A stretch of DNA of 64,000 nucleotides from contig NC_091134.1 in assembly GCF_041381155.1 (NCBI RefSeq), forward strand, positions 61,372,902-61,436,901, in the 5' to 3' direction. Made by a program: the position numbers and the translations under genes. Of this stretch, positions 1-10,474 are shown in pieces. The stretch's first letter is position 1. Each line of letters begins with the position of its first letter. The stretch comes from Argopecten irradians. Lineage: Eukaryota; Mollusca; Bivalvia; Pectinida; Pectinidae. Below the pieces are notes generated by a model. The model was not told where the DNA came from. It did no database searches and was given only the letters and a program-made list of their open reading frames with translations.

Positions 1-1018
1 TCTATTCTATTCGAGGATAAGAACAGAGCGGATAGGACCAGACGGAACGATATCGACACGGTACATGCTGCATTCATTCCCAACACGCCATGAATAAAAG
101 TCAAAGTATGACACTGCCAAATCAAGAATGATATTCTTCAACAAACCGTCTTCTAGACAGCAGCTTGCTTGAAATAGATTTTTATAAAGAATTTGTTGTG
201 TAAATTAAATGTTGATTTGACATTACGGGGTCCATCAGGGAGCTGTTTTGACTCTACTTATTATCTAATATTAAAATTGACAATAAATTTAATCATTGAT
301 TAAGGTTTTTCCTACCATGGCAATAACATGTCAATGAATGTTATTGCTTATCTTCTTGGTTTCATCTGTTATTTTTATTACTTTATATTGCGCCAATAGC
401 CAGCGTTATAATGTATTTTAATGAGTTTTGGGGCAAAGTGCAACTGTGTAAGCAGAAATCAACTACATCGATGTCCGAGATATGCAGGTTGGTAAAGAAG
501 ACTGCAGCAAAGCTCATTGGTCGATATAATTATCTCACCGGTACATCCTATGTTGTCATTTGGCAGAATAGGTCAGACTTGCTTACTATTTCCCTTGCTG
601 TGCATTTTGCTGCTGTTTTATCAACAATTGTTGACGATAGGGCTTGAGTGAATTAAAAACCAAACCGCTGTTCATTTGGTTATACAACAATGTATTGCTG
701 AATCTGGACTTGATTGAGAAGACAACTTTTTACTCCATCAGAGAATCTGCTTTTTTTCTTCATTCCCCTCTCGAGAAATGTCCCTATCCAAATCAATTTA
801 AGCTCATATCTGCTATTAAATTAAAATGGTTAGTTTGTATATGTGTCGTTTTAACGTTTTCGTGTTTTCCCGTTTTGTTTCTTAATAAATCATTCATATC
901 TATACTTGATCATATATAATACAAAATGTTCTATGTCGATATGAAATATTGATGCAGAAGGGATAGCATAAAATGGAGTAACTTACAAGGCGTCTATTTG
1001 CTCTACTGATGGTAACGA
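1..1018 (+). other. CAC-to-AAC array spacer, unit 1 (left part cut by window)
   Basis: Non-tRNA part of the array unit. It includes a 78-codon open frame at 411-647 that recurs in every unit (see 50912-52200 for the comparison). Apart from that frame I see no gene, only AT-rich sequence ending just upstream of the tRNA-Val(AAC) gene. Confidence 0.8.
411..647 (+). CDS. 78-codon open frame repeated in each array unit (doubtful gene)
   Basis: The same frame occurs at 15939-16175, 25807-26043, 33717-33956 (79 codons, one in-frame 3-base insertion), 49477-49713 and 51709-51945. The copies differ by only a few residues. I do not recognise a domain with confidence. The stretch around residues 20-38 (SEICRLVKKTAAKLIGR) recalls the C-terminal tail of some CR1/L2-type LINE reverse transcriptases, so it could be a decayed LINE end trapped in the ancestral unit. 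Because the units are almost identical, intactness in all six says little about selection. No signal peptide or convincing membrane segment is evident. Confidence 0.25.
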   Translation: MYFNEFWGKVQLCKQKSTTSMSEICRLVKKTAAKLIGRYNYLTGTSYVVIWQNRSDLLTISLAVHFAAVLSTIVDDRA

Positions 1019-1091
1019 GGTTCCGTGGTGTAGTGGTTATCACGTCTGCTTAACACGCAGAAGGTCACGAGTTTGAAACTCGTCGGAACCT
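1019..1091 (+). tRNA. tRNA-Val(AAC), unit 1
   Basis: Full cloverleaf: acceptor GGTTCCG pairs with CGGAACC, D arm GTGTAGTGGTTATCAC, anticodon loop TTAACAC (anticodon AAC), T arm ACGAG/CTCGT. The discriminator is T. The T-loop reads TTTGAAA, so the universal C56 is T here; this weakens the B box and the G19-C56 tertiary pair, and the gene may be less active than the unit-2 copy. A T run lies a few bases downstream as a pol III terminator. The unit-1 tyrosine-recombinase element begins 153 bp downstream. Confidence 0.93.
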
Positions 1092-1243
1092 GCAATTATT
1101 TTTATTGCATTTAACTAAATTATTTTCTCTATTCTTTGTCAAAAGAACCAATGCAAATTCAAACTTTCTTTCAAAACAGAATTAAATTCAAATATTTTTC
1201 TTTTCCAGTTAAAAAACTCCTAGGGAAAAGAATGTGAAACAAA

Positions 1244-1660
1244 TAAAAGTTTGTGAACAAACAGATTTTTGTAAAGATTGCATAATTTTATTGAATTGTT
1301 AATTTTATATGTGTTTTATTATGTTGTTTGTCTTGTTATGAAACATGATAGTGACGTCATACGTGTATATATATATATATATAGATCAGTAGGCTCCGCC
1401 CATTCCCTGATAAGGGACACTGTACATCCGGGCATATGTGAGAGGTCAAATGTCATTGGTCAACGCAGGATAAAGTTTGGCCCCTGTTCAGCATCCCTTG
1501 AACCCCACAGCACATTTCCTCCTGAGAACCCATCTTGACGACGCCATATTGATTTTAAGGAAAAGAATTGTTATAATTTCTAATCAGTAGTAAAAATTCA
1601 ATTTGAATTGCTTCAAACTGAAAGTGAAAGTGAAACACATCTGCACGTGCAGTACCACCA
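1244..1660 (+). repeat. YR element split repeat A1 (promoter-like)
   Basis: 417 bp, repeated as A2 at 8164-8580 with almost no change. It holds a CRE-like TGACGTCA at 1352-1359, a TA run just after it that could act as a TATA box, a CCGCCC box and an ATTGG box. This fits a pol II promoter for the element. The open frame across it has no recognisable content and I treat it as chance. Confidence 0.85.
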
Positions 1661-1829
1661 ACCAAAAAGATGAAGGAGTTCCGAGTTATTCGTCATTGTT
1701 AGACGTCAGACGACAACTTTAAAAGTTGAGGTCGATGATCGCCCAATCCTCCGGACGGAAATCAGGAGAGTATCGTTCTGAAGATCGGTAGGATAAACTC
1801 TTTATTTTCTGCACGTTTTTCATGTACAT

Positions 1830-2445
1830 ATGGATATGTGTTCAACTGAAGGCAATACAGTTTTGATCTGGGGTCACAGTTTAGTCCGACGGCTGCGTAG
1901 ATTGTGACGAGCATGCTCATAAGCAAAACCTTAGTTTTCGACCCAGTTCTCGCAAGGCACATTTAGTTGGATATCCTGGGGGTACGATCTCTACGCTTCA
2001 AGAACATATGTCGGACATTCATTTCTATCAGCCGGAAATTGTTTGTCTACAAGTAGGCGGTAATGATTTGAGTCGCCCTTCCCAGACCCCGGAGTGTGTT
2101 ATGGCAAATTTGACAGGCCTGATTGAACAGTTGTTTCATGCTACTTTCGTGAAATATGTTGTGGTTTTAGGGCTGTTTCCCAGGGAAAAAACTCGAGCAC
2201 ATAAGGGTGATGTTCCTGTAGAGGAGTACAATGTCAGAGTTCATCGTTTGAACACCATGTTACGTGAAGCTCTCCAGGGTAGCATATTTTGCAAGTTTTG
2301 GGAGCACGATCGCATGTCCAGTTTGACAGACTTATATTTGCCGGATAGTGTGCATTTCAAAAATCAGCAGCCGTATTTCAAATCTGTTCGTGGTGGAGTG
2401 CTTTATGGCATTAAAGCTAGCAGACAGAGACAGGTTCCGGTTTAG
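1830..2445 (+). pseudogene. SGNH hydrolase-like frame of YR element, copy 1
   Basis: Copy-1 counterpart of the open frame at 17351-17968. It retains the GGND and DxxH blocks of SGNH/GDSL hydrolases in its readable part. It is not open along its full length. It lies between repeat A1 and the 41-bp tandem repeats. Confidence 0.75.
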
Positions 2446-2685
2446 CTTGGCCAACTTTGCGTAGGTTTTTATTAGTTGTTTTTGGTTTGTCTCCAAGTTT
2501 TATTTCGAGTTGTCTCCCTTCCATTGAGTGTGTTGGTTTTTTAGGCATAGCTCTGACAGCTCATTTTATATTTGTCTATACTTCTTGTATAATTTTTCTT
2601 TTGTGTGATATTGTTATTGCCTATGAATTTGGCATATGATGTTATTTTGAATGATATTCATCATTATGTTTGCTAAATATTAATA

Positions 2686-2960
2686 TTACTGGCCCTTGAG
2701 GTTACAGTTTATATTAAACATTGAAATTACTGGCCTTTGAGGTTACAGTTTATATTAAATATTGATATTACTGGCCATTGAGGTTACAGTTTATACTAAG
2801 TATTGATATTACTGGCCCTTGAGGTTACAGTTTATATTAAACATTGAAATTACTGGCCTTTGTGGTTACAGTTTATATTAAACATTGAAATTACTGGCCT
2901 TTGAGGTTACAGTTTATATCTTACTATTTAAATTACTGGCCCTTGAGGTTACTGTTTAGT
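2686..2960 (+). repeat. 41-bp tandem repeats in YR element, copy 1
   Basis: About seven units, each starting TTACTGGCC and containing GGTTACAGTTTATA. Copy 2 has eight. Looser single versions of the same TTACTGGCC...ACAGTT pattern continue to about 3500, before the gag-like frame. No protein is encoded here. Confidence 0.9.
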
Positions 2961-3606
2961 GTTATACCAATTTTCTAACAGTGGACATATTATTATTTAA
3001 AAAAAAAACAAAAAACAAAAAAACTCGTTTGAGTTGTACCTGGCATTGTTCAGTCGTGTAATATTTACCGGTGTTTTCATGGTTTCATGAACTCACTATT
3101 GCCCATATGTTGCCGCAAGGTGGCATTGGTATACATGGTAATGTTATACTTTCCTGACATGCTGGTTGCCCTGTTGGGCTTTGTAATTACTGGCCCTAAG
3201 GGTTGCAGTTGTTCGTAACTATATTGTAATATATGGTTCTTACTTATTATAGAGATAATTATTTTCTGATTTTACTGGCCCTATATAGCAGTTCCAGTTT
3301 TTCAAGCTAGATTTCAAAATATGCAATATAAATTGCTTATTATTGGCCATATGAGTTACAGTTGTTTGGAAATTTACATTTCAAGATACGTATGTCACAA
3401 ATCAAGATATTGTATTTTAATGACCTTACGGGTTGCTGCTTTATAACAGTAAATTGATTGATTTGATTACTGGCCAAAAGTTATTAGCTACAGTTAATTC
3501 TAATTCATACACATTATTATTTATATTTGTTTGGAGATATACTGCTATAGTTTTTCTTTTATCACAGGTGTTTCATAACTAGTGTGGTATATCAGTAAGC
3601 TGCAAT

Positions 3607-4744
3607 ATGAGGCCAAAACGAAAGGCAGCTGCAAATAATACAGCCATTAAACAGCGAAGAGTAACTGAGCCGGCTGCAGCTGTCAGTGTCGCACCAGCTG
3701 TCAGCGCCCCAACAACAACTGATGTGCCACCTCCACCTGCCCCTGCCCCTTCCTCTGTCCCTGCACAGACGGTTCCTGTCGCTGATGTACAGGCTTTAGT
3801 AAAAGAAGCCTTCAAACAAGGAGTGGAGGAAGCGAAAAAACTATTTTTACACTCGGAACACTCGGCCTCAACTTCCACGGCTGACAATGCTGATGCCAGT
3901 GCTGGAGAAGCTATGGCTACCAACTTGCCCCCTATAGCGGTACCCACCGAAACAAGTCATGACATCACATGACTCGATTAGTAGGTCATCAGTCTTACCA
4001 GCAATGACTTTGGCATCCGTTGAGCCCCACGAAAGCCACAGTTACACTCCTTTCATGTCAACGTCCATTCCGTTGGCTGATATGGTTTGTTTACCCATTA
4101 AGGAAAAAATTTGGGCTGGGGATTATGTAGAGCTGAGTACACTCAGCAGAAAAGAACAAAATACCTTTGAAATGGTCATCAAGCAGAATGATACTTGGGC
4201 TCCTGTGGCTCAGTGGGTGCCAAAAACTAAAACTAAAACTTTGTCCATTGACCAATGGACTTCTTTGTTTCATTCTTTTGTCGCTATTTACTGTCAAAAG
4301 AAACCACGGGATTTTGAGGCACTAATGAAATATATATCCGTAATACGGAAGCTGGCTTCAAAACAAGCAGACTGGTCTTTTTACGATGTCTCCTTTCGGC
4401 GACTTTTAGCAGAGAAACAATGTTATCATTGGGACCAGGTTGAATGGGAGCTCTGGCATGAGGCTATAACCCGCAAGTCCAGCACAAACAAAGGCTCTGT
4501 CAGTGTCTACCCAAAAGGCCTCTGTTGGAAGTTTTTGAATGGCCGTTACTGCAATGGATGTCGGTTCCCCCATAAATGTTCCATATGCAATGGGGATCAT
4601 CAACCCACAATGTGTAATGCTCCAAACATGCAAACCAACCAGTCAAACCAGTTGCCTTTTCGTGCCCAGCGTTTCGCAACCCCCTTTGCTGCCTCAAGAT
4701 CCCGTGGTTTCCCCAGAAATCGTTACTCCTATTATCGCAGATAA
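3607..4744 (+). CDS. Gag-like region of YR element, copy 1
   Basis: Fossil gag-like region. A basic, Ala/Pro-rich N-terminus is followed by an alpha-helical stretch, a Trp-rich middle, and a Cys/His cluster near the C-terminus (CWKFLNGRYCNGC, then HKCSICNGDH and a final Cys) typical of DIRS/Ngaro gag proteins. A basic Arg/Tyr tail follows. The pol frame overlaps its 3' end, an arrangement common in YR retroelements. It presumably packages the element RNA. This copy is broken. Confidence 0.7.
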
Positions 4745-6240
4745 ACTTGCGGACATACTTGTAGGGTATGACATTGAAAAAACTCAATATTTAGTACAAG
4801 GGTTCAGGGAAGGTTTTCGTATACATTTTGAAGGTGATACGTTACAAACAGAATGTCCTAACTTAGTGTCTGCATCTGAATTCCCAGAGGTAATTCAAGC
4901 TAAAATCGATAAAGAATTACTTGCTAAACGGGTATCAGGCCCTTTTTCTTCGTCACCATATCCAACATATCATCTTAGCCCCATAGGAGTTGTACCAAAA
5001 AAGGAATCTGGTAAATACCGAATGATACATCATCTTAGTCATCCTAAAGGGATATCTATAAATGACGGTATTACAGAGGAGGCTTCTACTGTCTCTTACG
5101 CAAATATCTCTGATGCCATTGATCATATCAAATCTTTAGGTCAGTTTGCATTCTTATCTAAAACAGACATTGAGTCAGCATTTAGGATAGTGCCTATTCA
5201 CCCAGCTGCTCGTCATTTATTAGGGTTTAAATGGAATGGTGAATTATATTTTGACAATTGTTTACCTATGGGACTTTCTGAGAGTTGTAAGATTTTTGAG
5301 GAATTAAGTAAGGCACTTGAATGGGTAGCTTACACTAAGTTAAGAGCAACAGCAGTAGTTCATGTACTTGATGATTTCCTTTTCATAGAAAAGACTGGTA
5401 CTCATTGTCAAGAAATTCTGTCAGCATTTCAAGACATGTGCAAATCTGTAGGTATTCCATTAGCACCAGATAAAACATTTGGTCCTAGCCAAATACTCCC
5501 CTTTTTGGGAATTACTTTGGATACCATCAATATGGAGTCACGCTTGCCACTTGACAAGCTACAAAAGGCTCTAGAGTCCTTAGATAGATTTGTAGTTAGG
5601 AAAAAAGTCACACTCAGGGAACTACAATCCCTTATTGGAACATTACAATTTGCCACTTCAGTAGTTTTACCTGGTCGTGCCTTTTTACGCCGGTTAATTG
5701 ACCTCACTATTGGTGTTTCGAAACCCTTCTTTCGAATAAGGCTGCACAAGGAAGCTAAGGCAGACTTGATCATGTGGGCTGAATTCTTACAGAAGTTTAA
5801 TGGTAGTCTTTTCTTTTTAGATGAGAGGTGGTTAGTAAGTGACAATATGGAGCTGTTTACAGATTCTTCCTCTATAGGCTTTGGGGCTGTTTTTGGTAAC
5901 CAATGGTTTTATGGGGAATGGCAGCCAGCTGTTAAGAAACGTCATTTAAACATAGCGATTTTAGAATTGTTTCCAATTGTTTTGGCTGTAGCAGCTTGGG
6001 GAAATATGATACAGAATAAGTGCATATGGTTATTCACTGACAATCACGCATTAGTACCAATAATCAACAAACAAACTTCACGCGATAAAATTATTATGCG
6101 CTTGATTCGCAAGTTGGTACTCTTGTGTTTAACTAATAATATTTTGTTTAAAGCAGTTCATATTCCTGGTCATACCAATGTTTTAGCGGATTCCCTATCT
6201 CGTTTACAGATAGAAAAATTCAGAAAATTGTGTCCGACAG
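4740..6240 (+). CDS. Reverse transcriptase and RNase H region of YR element, copy 1
   Basis: DIRS/Ngaro-type reverse transcriptase: a motif run with GVVPKKESGKYRMIHHLS, then KTDIESAFRIVPIHP, LPMGLSESCKIFEE and the active-site VLDDFLF. RNase H follows with LFTDSSSIGFGAVF, the FTDNHALV block and the closing ADSLSR. RT domain is at about 4940-5650 and RNase H at about 5850-6215. There is no integrase; a tyrosine recombinase follows instead. Confidence 0.88.
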
Positions 6241-6282
6241 CACTTCAACTTCCAGCGCAAGTTCACACACTGATGGACCAAA

Positions 6283-7225
6283 GACACTACCTGTTACGCT
6301 GAACAAATTATTGGTAGCCTCCTTAGCCCCGTCATCCCATAGGGCATATGACAAAATTTGGGAAAATCTTTGTACCTTTTGTACATCTGTTTTACAGACA
6401 TCTGTCTCACTACCTTTATCGTATGCCACTGTCGCATTATATGTTGCACATTTACATGAAAAGGGTCTTTCTGCTAGTACCATAACTTCACACTTGTCAG
6501 CCATAGCATATTTCCATAATATTAATGGTTATGACACCAATGACCCAACCAAAGATTTTGTAGTAAGAAAGGCAGTAGCAGGTGCAGCACGTTTACTGCC
6601 ACAATATGATTCACGTCTCCCTATTACAGAGCCAATTCTACAAAGACTGGTTCAATCTTTACCATATGTATACCCATCCCTATATGAACAAGTTTTATAC
6701 AAATCCATTTTCACTTTAGCTTTTTATGGCTTGGCTAGAGTTGGGGAACTAGTAATGACTGCACAAGATAAGTCTCACAATGTTCTTCAAGTATCTGATG
6801 TTCAGGTTGTTTTCCAACATGCCAAACCTGCTAATATGCAGGTCTGTTTCCGTCATTTTAAACACAACAGCAGTCAAAAAGCCCATACAATTACAGTGAA
6901 CACCATTTTACCTTCCTCTATCTGCCCGGTTCAATCTATGTTGGAATATCTTCCTAAACGAGGACCCAAACCAGGCTGTCTGTTCCTTGAACAAAACGAA
7001 CAACCATTATCTCGTAAACAATTTGACAATGTTGTCAGAAAATGTCTGAAGTTCTGTGAACTGAACAGTACTTTTTATAAGGGTCATAGCTTTCGGATAG
7101 GGGGGGCAACTCTTGCAGTCAAACAAGGTATGTCTGATGCACAGATTCGTTTATTAGGTAGATGGAAGTCTGATGCGTTTAAGAAATACATAAGGGCTCA
7201 ACCACTCACAACTAGTCTTCCCTGA
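6283..7225 (+). CDS. Tyrosine recombinase region of YR element, copy 1
   Basis: Phage-integrase-type tyrosine recombinase. An N-terminal SAM-like helical region (SSHRAYDKIWENLCTFC, then SASTITSHLSAI) is followed by the catalytic pattern: Arg in GLARVGELV, the HSFRIGG box (HxxR), GRWKSDAF, and the nucleophile Tyr in KKYIR. In YR retroelements this enzyme inserts a circular DNA intermediate without target duplication, which matches the element ends seen here. It ends just before the 3' noncoding region with hairpin repeats. Confidence 0.9.
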
Positions 7226-7419
7226 ACTCTGTGCTTGTTACGTACAATATTTTGCTCATGTGAAATTTTATTGTCAATGTCCTTATTTTTTTTTTTTTTT
7301 TTTAATTTAAGTTTTATTCTTCGCATAGATATGTAGTGTTTTTAAGTCTATGCAGGCGCATGGGACCTTGTCAATGTATTTTTACACTGTATTGGAACAA
7401 AACCTATATATATTACAAT

Positions 7420-7755
7420 AATAGGCAGGCGCGTGGGTCCCTGTCCATTATTTTTTATCAACATGGTGATTTTACTTTGTGTTTGGAACAATGTACCTAG
7501 TCAGACTTTCTAATAATGGGCAGGCGCGTGGGTCCCTGTCCATTATTTTTTATCAACATGGTGATTTCACTTTGTGTTTGGAACAATGTACCTAGTCAGA
7601 CTTTCTAATAATGGGCAGGCGCGTGGGTCCCTGTCCATTATTTTTATCAACATGGTGATTTCACTTTGTGTTTGGAACAATGTACCTAGTCAAACTTTCA
7701 GTTTGTTTCTAATAATGGGCAGGCGCGTGGGTCCCTGTCCATTATTTTTATTGAT
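7420..7755 (+). repeat. ~95-bp hairpin repeats in YR element 3' region, copy 1
   Basis: Four units (copy 2 has three), each carrying AATAATGGGCAG and CTGTCCATTATT around a GCGCGTGGGTCC loop. The two arms pair completely, with one G-U pair, so each unit forms a strong RNA hairpin. The function is unknown; they lie between the recombinase stop and repeat B1. Confidence 0.88.
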
Positions 7756-7935
7756 GTGGTATACCGGTGAATGACACAACCCTGCTTACTATTCAGTACA
7801 ATTGTCTTTTGATAATGTTTTAATCAATGTATATCTGTTTTTTCATTTTTAAATTTAGTTGTTGAAGTTTTTAGCCAATTCAAACCTAATCAACCTCTTT
7901 GCTGTTCGGGTGGCGGATGACTTTGTCATTTTGGC

Positions 7936-8163
7936 TTAATTTGGCCGCTCACCTTTGCGGTCCACATCATGTATTTTCTAATAAGTATACTGTAATTTTT
8001 TAAAAAAAACCATATCTTAATGAAAAATAAATCATAAAGGCCACTTTAAGTGTGCCAATTTCCGCCATATAAGTGTTTGATTTTATTATTTTCACTCGCA
8101 AACAGAGCTTCACAGCATTGAGGTGGATTAGGTATCTTCTGTGTCATGCAAACAAGGCAAAAA
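7936..8163 (+). repeat. YR element split repeat B1
   Basis: ~228 bp starting near TTAATTTGGCCGCTCACC. It recurs as B2 at 8704-8929 and joins A2 directly on its right, the layout of Ngaro/PAT-type split direct repeats. Confidence 0.88.
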
Positions 8164-8580
8164 TAAAAGTTTGTGAACAAACAGATTTTTGTAAAGATTG
8201 CATAATTTTATTGAATTGTTAATTTTATATGTGTTTTATTATGTTGTTTGTCTTGTTATGAAACATGATAGTGACGTCATACGTGTATATATATATATAT
8301 ATAGATCAGTAGGCTCCGCCCATTCCCTGATAAGGGACACTGTACATCCGGGCATATGTGAGAGGTCAAATGTCATTGGTCAACGCAGGATAAAGTTTGG
8401 CCCCTGTTCAGCATCCCTTGAACCCCACAGCACATTTCCTCCTGAGAACCCATCTTGACGACGCCATATTGATTTTAAGGAAAAGAATTGTTATAATTTC
8501 TAATCAGTAGTAAAAATTCAATTTGAATTGCTTCAAACTGAAAGTGAAAGTGAAACACATCTGCACGTGCACTACCACCA
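8164..8580 (+). repeat. YR element split repeat A2
   Basis: Same length as A1 (417 bp) and almost the same sequence, including the CRE-like site, TA run and GC box. It is followed by a 123-bp stretch with nothing recognisable, then B2. Confidence 0.88.
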
Positions 8581-8703
8581 AAAATGAAAATCCCTTCCCT
8601 TTCCCACCCGTTGTCAAAATTTATTCTTGTTCACCTTGACTCACCTTGACATTTCTTTTAATTCGTACTCATATTTTTATAATTACATGTTTATGTATGT
8701 AAA

Positions 8704-8929
8704 CCTAATTTGGCCGCTCACCTTTGCGGTCCACATCATGTATTTTCTAATAAGTATACTGGAATTAAAAAAAAAACATATCTTAATGAAAAATAAATCA
8801 TAAAGGCCACTTTAAGTGTGCCAATTTCCGCCATATAAGTGTTTGATTTTATTATTTTTACTCGCAAACAGAGCTTCACAGCATTGAGGTGGATTAGGTA
8901 TCTTCTGTGTCATGCAAACAAGGCAAAAA
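8704..8929 (+). repeat. YR element split repeat B2 (right end)
   Basis: Second copy of the B repeat. It forms the right end of the element, immediately before array sequence that leads into the tRNA-Val(TAC) gene at 8964. Confidence 0.87.
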
Positions 8930-8963
8930 TACTATTGATATCTGGGCAGTGCATTAAGAAATC

Positions 8964-9014
8964 GGTTTCGTGGTGTAGTGGTTATCACGTCTGCTTTACA
9001 CGCAGAAGGTCGCG
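8964..9014 (+). pseudogene. tRNA-Val(TAC), 5' part, split by LINE copy 1
   Basis: Nucleotides 1-51 of tRNA-Val(TAC): acceptor 5' strand, D arm with A box, anticodon arm TCTGC-TTTACAC-GCAGA and variable loop, stopping in the T stem where the LINE begins. Nucleotides 21-51 (8984-9014) are the 5' copy of the 31-bp target duplication repeated at 14587-14617. Confidence 0.95.
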
Positions 9015-9230
9015 GGGACTTCCGGTTTGGACTTTGATGCGAATGGACGTTTGTCTATGTGCGTAATTCAAATCTGTCAACATCGGTGGTAAGGAAGGGT
9101 CATTGACCCTAAATTTGTGACTTTTGAATATTTATATATATGCTGATTACCCGCTGAAATATATTATGTGACTTTTTCTGCGTATTTTGACATTTTCCCC
9201 TATTCCCGTTTCCGGTTTTTACCGGGGGGG

Positions 9231-10466
9231 ATGGCGGCCTCGGGAGGAGGCTCCGGTGGGAAGAGACAATATTCTAAAGATAACACTGTTGTAGTGGATG
9301 TGTTGGATAACAAAAATATCAAGGCGGCACGTGTTATTCATGAAATATCGGAACTTTGTGGTGAGGGTTCAGTTTTCGCTTGTGTCCCGAAATCTGGAAA
9401 CCTTTTTGAAGTGACCTTAGAAGGTAGAGCTGGGATAAACATTTTATTGGATGGTGTTGTTATTGATGGTAAAAGGTTTGATTGTCGCGATATCACTCAG
9501 CGGTTTACGCTTGTGAGTTTCCTCCATCTTCCTGCCTATATTAGTGACGATGAAATCGTGAATAAGCTTCAGCAGCTTAATGTTGAAATGGTTTCGCCGA
9601 TTAAACGTCGTTTTTATCAAGGGACAACTGTTGCTGATGGTACGCGATATGTGCGTGTGAAATTGCCCCCGACATTGAAATCCCTACCGTATACAATGAA
9701 ATTTGGAACTGATTACTATCGGGTCATTCATGATAATCAGCTGAAGGTATGTACACTATGCTACTCGGATCAACATTTGTTCCGCGAATGTCCACAGTTT
9801 GTGTGTTTCACGTGTGGAGGTCAAGGTCATTTCAGGAGGGCTTGCAAAACACAGCCGTGTGTGCGATGTGGAGAGATTCGATTTGAGTGTGATTGTTCGC
9901 GCGCACCCAGGTGTGTCGACACTCTTTGTGACAGGTGTGGGCGCTATGACTGTACATGTTTTGACACTGGCGATAACCAGTATAGCGGAGATTCGGACGA
10001 GGTTTGTGATATTGCCAGTGATGATGTCTCGCGCTCTGAAGTTGGAACCGCAGATTCCATTCCGTTACCTGATGGGCATGGTGATAGCTCAGAATCTATG
10101 AGCACCAGTGGTGGGGATGATGACGCTGACGACGGCGATGATGATGATGAGGATGATGGCGGCGGTGATGCTGATGGTGGTGGTAGTGACGGTCTTTGTA
10201 CGGATGTCGATCGTGAATCAGAATCCGTCCAGAGTCAGAACACTTTAACTGACGGTAATGATGTTTGCTTTGGCGACGTCCTCGCGCAGCCAATGTGTTC
10301 CAAGTTTTGGGATAACGATGGTGTAGAGGAGGAGGGGGATGATGATAAGAAAGTAACTGAGAGACATGGTGTTGCTCAGGGAAAAGATTTTTTAAAATTA
10401 AAGGTTGGAGATGGCGGAGTAAAGAAAAAGAAAAAGAGGAAGAAGAAAGCCAAAAAAGTTAAATAA
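9231..10466 (+). CDS. LINE ORF1 protein, zinc-knuckle RNA-binding
   Basis: 411 residues, counting from the ATG at 9231. I chose this start because ATGGCGGCC is conserved in copy 4 (52413), whereas an upstream in-frame Met at 9168 lies in the 5' UTR. Order: basic N-terminus; RRM-like region (about 30-180) with LHLPAYISDDEIVNKL and the VADGTRYVRVKLPP block; two CX2CX4HX4C knuckles (CTLCYSDQHLFREC, CFTCGGQGHFRRAC) and two further Cys-rich knuckles (about 180-250); a very acidic Asp/Gly linker; a Lys-rich tail that may be a nuclear localisation signal. It likely binds LINE RNA to form the RNP. Compared with copy 4 the protein is conserved while the DNA differs at many synonymous sites, which indicates purifying selection. 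Confidence 0.9.
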   Translation: MAASGGGSGGKRQYSKDNTVVVDVLDNKNIKAARVIHEISELCGEGSVFACVPKSGNLFEVTLEGRAGINILLDGVVIDGKRFDCRDITQRFTLVSFLHLPAYISDDEIVNKLQQLNVEMVSPIKRRFYQGTTVADGTRYVRVKLPPTLKSLPYTMKFGTDYYRVIHDNQLKVCTLCYSDQHLFRECPQFVCFTCGGQGHFRRACKTQPCVRCGEIRFECDCSRAPRCVDTLCDRCGRYDCTCFDTGDNQYSGDSDEVCDIASDDVSRSEVGTADSIPLPDGHGDSSESMSTSGGDDDADDGDDDDEDDGGGDADGGGSDGLCTDVDRESESVQSQNTLTDGNDVCFGDVLAQPMCSKFWDNDGVEEEGDDDKKVTERHGVAQGKDFLKLKVGDGGVKKKKKRKKKAKKVK

Positions 10467-10474
10467 TTTTTATA

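Larger units (their letters stand above)
1244..8929 (+). mobile_element. Ngaro-like tyrosine-recombinase retroelement, copy 1
   Basis: Fossil YR retroelement of ~7.7 kb with split direct repeats in the order A1, coding region, B1, A2, short spacer, B2: A1 1244-1660, B1 ~7936-8163, A2 8164-8580, B2 ~8704-8929. Parts in order: SGNH hydrolase-like frame, 41-bp tandem repeats, gag-like frame with a Cys/His cluster, DIRS/Ngaro-type reverse transcriptase and RNase H, tyrosine recombinase, then ~95-bp hairpin repeats. No DAM-type methylase is seen between RNase H and recombinase, which favours Ngaro over DIRS1. The empty site is visible at 44010-44030, and no target duplication is apparent, as expected for recombinase-mediated integration. 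Broken in about three places. Young: nearly identical to copy 2. Confidence 0.88.

Noticed and set aside
1019-1091. tRNA-like copies as heads of tRNA-derived SINEs
   Set aside because: They sit at fixed places in a tandem unit, have complete cloverleaves and T-run terminators, and lack SINE bodies, A tails or target duplications of their own.
1278-1538. 86-codon frame repeated at 8198, 16805 and 23661
   Set aside because: It lies wholly within the YR element A repeat, crosses the TA run and promoter-like motifs, and has no recognisable domain. It recurs only because the repeat recurs.
2686-2960. CRISPR-like array
   Set aside because: Units are contiguous 41-bp tandem repeats without unique spacers, inside a eukaryotic retroelement.
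3579-3947. Minus-strand 122-codon frame (also 19141-19434)
   Set aside because: Antisense shadow of the Ala/Pro-rich gag-like frame; composition is explained by the plus strand.
10096-10293. Minus-strand His/Arg-rich frame
   Set aside because: Antisense of the acidic Asp repeat in LINE ORF1.
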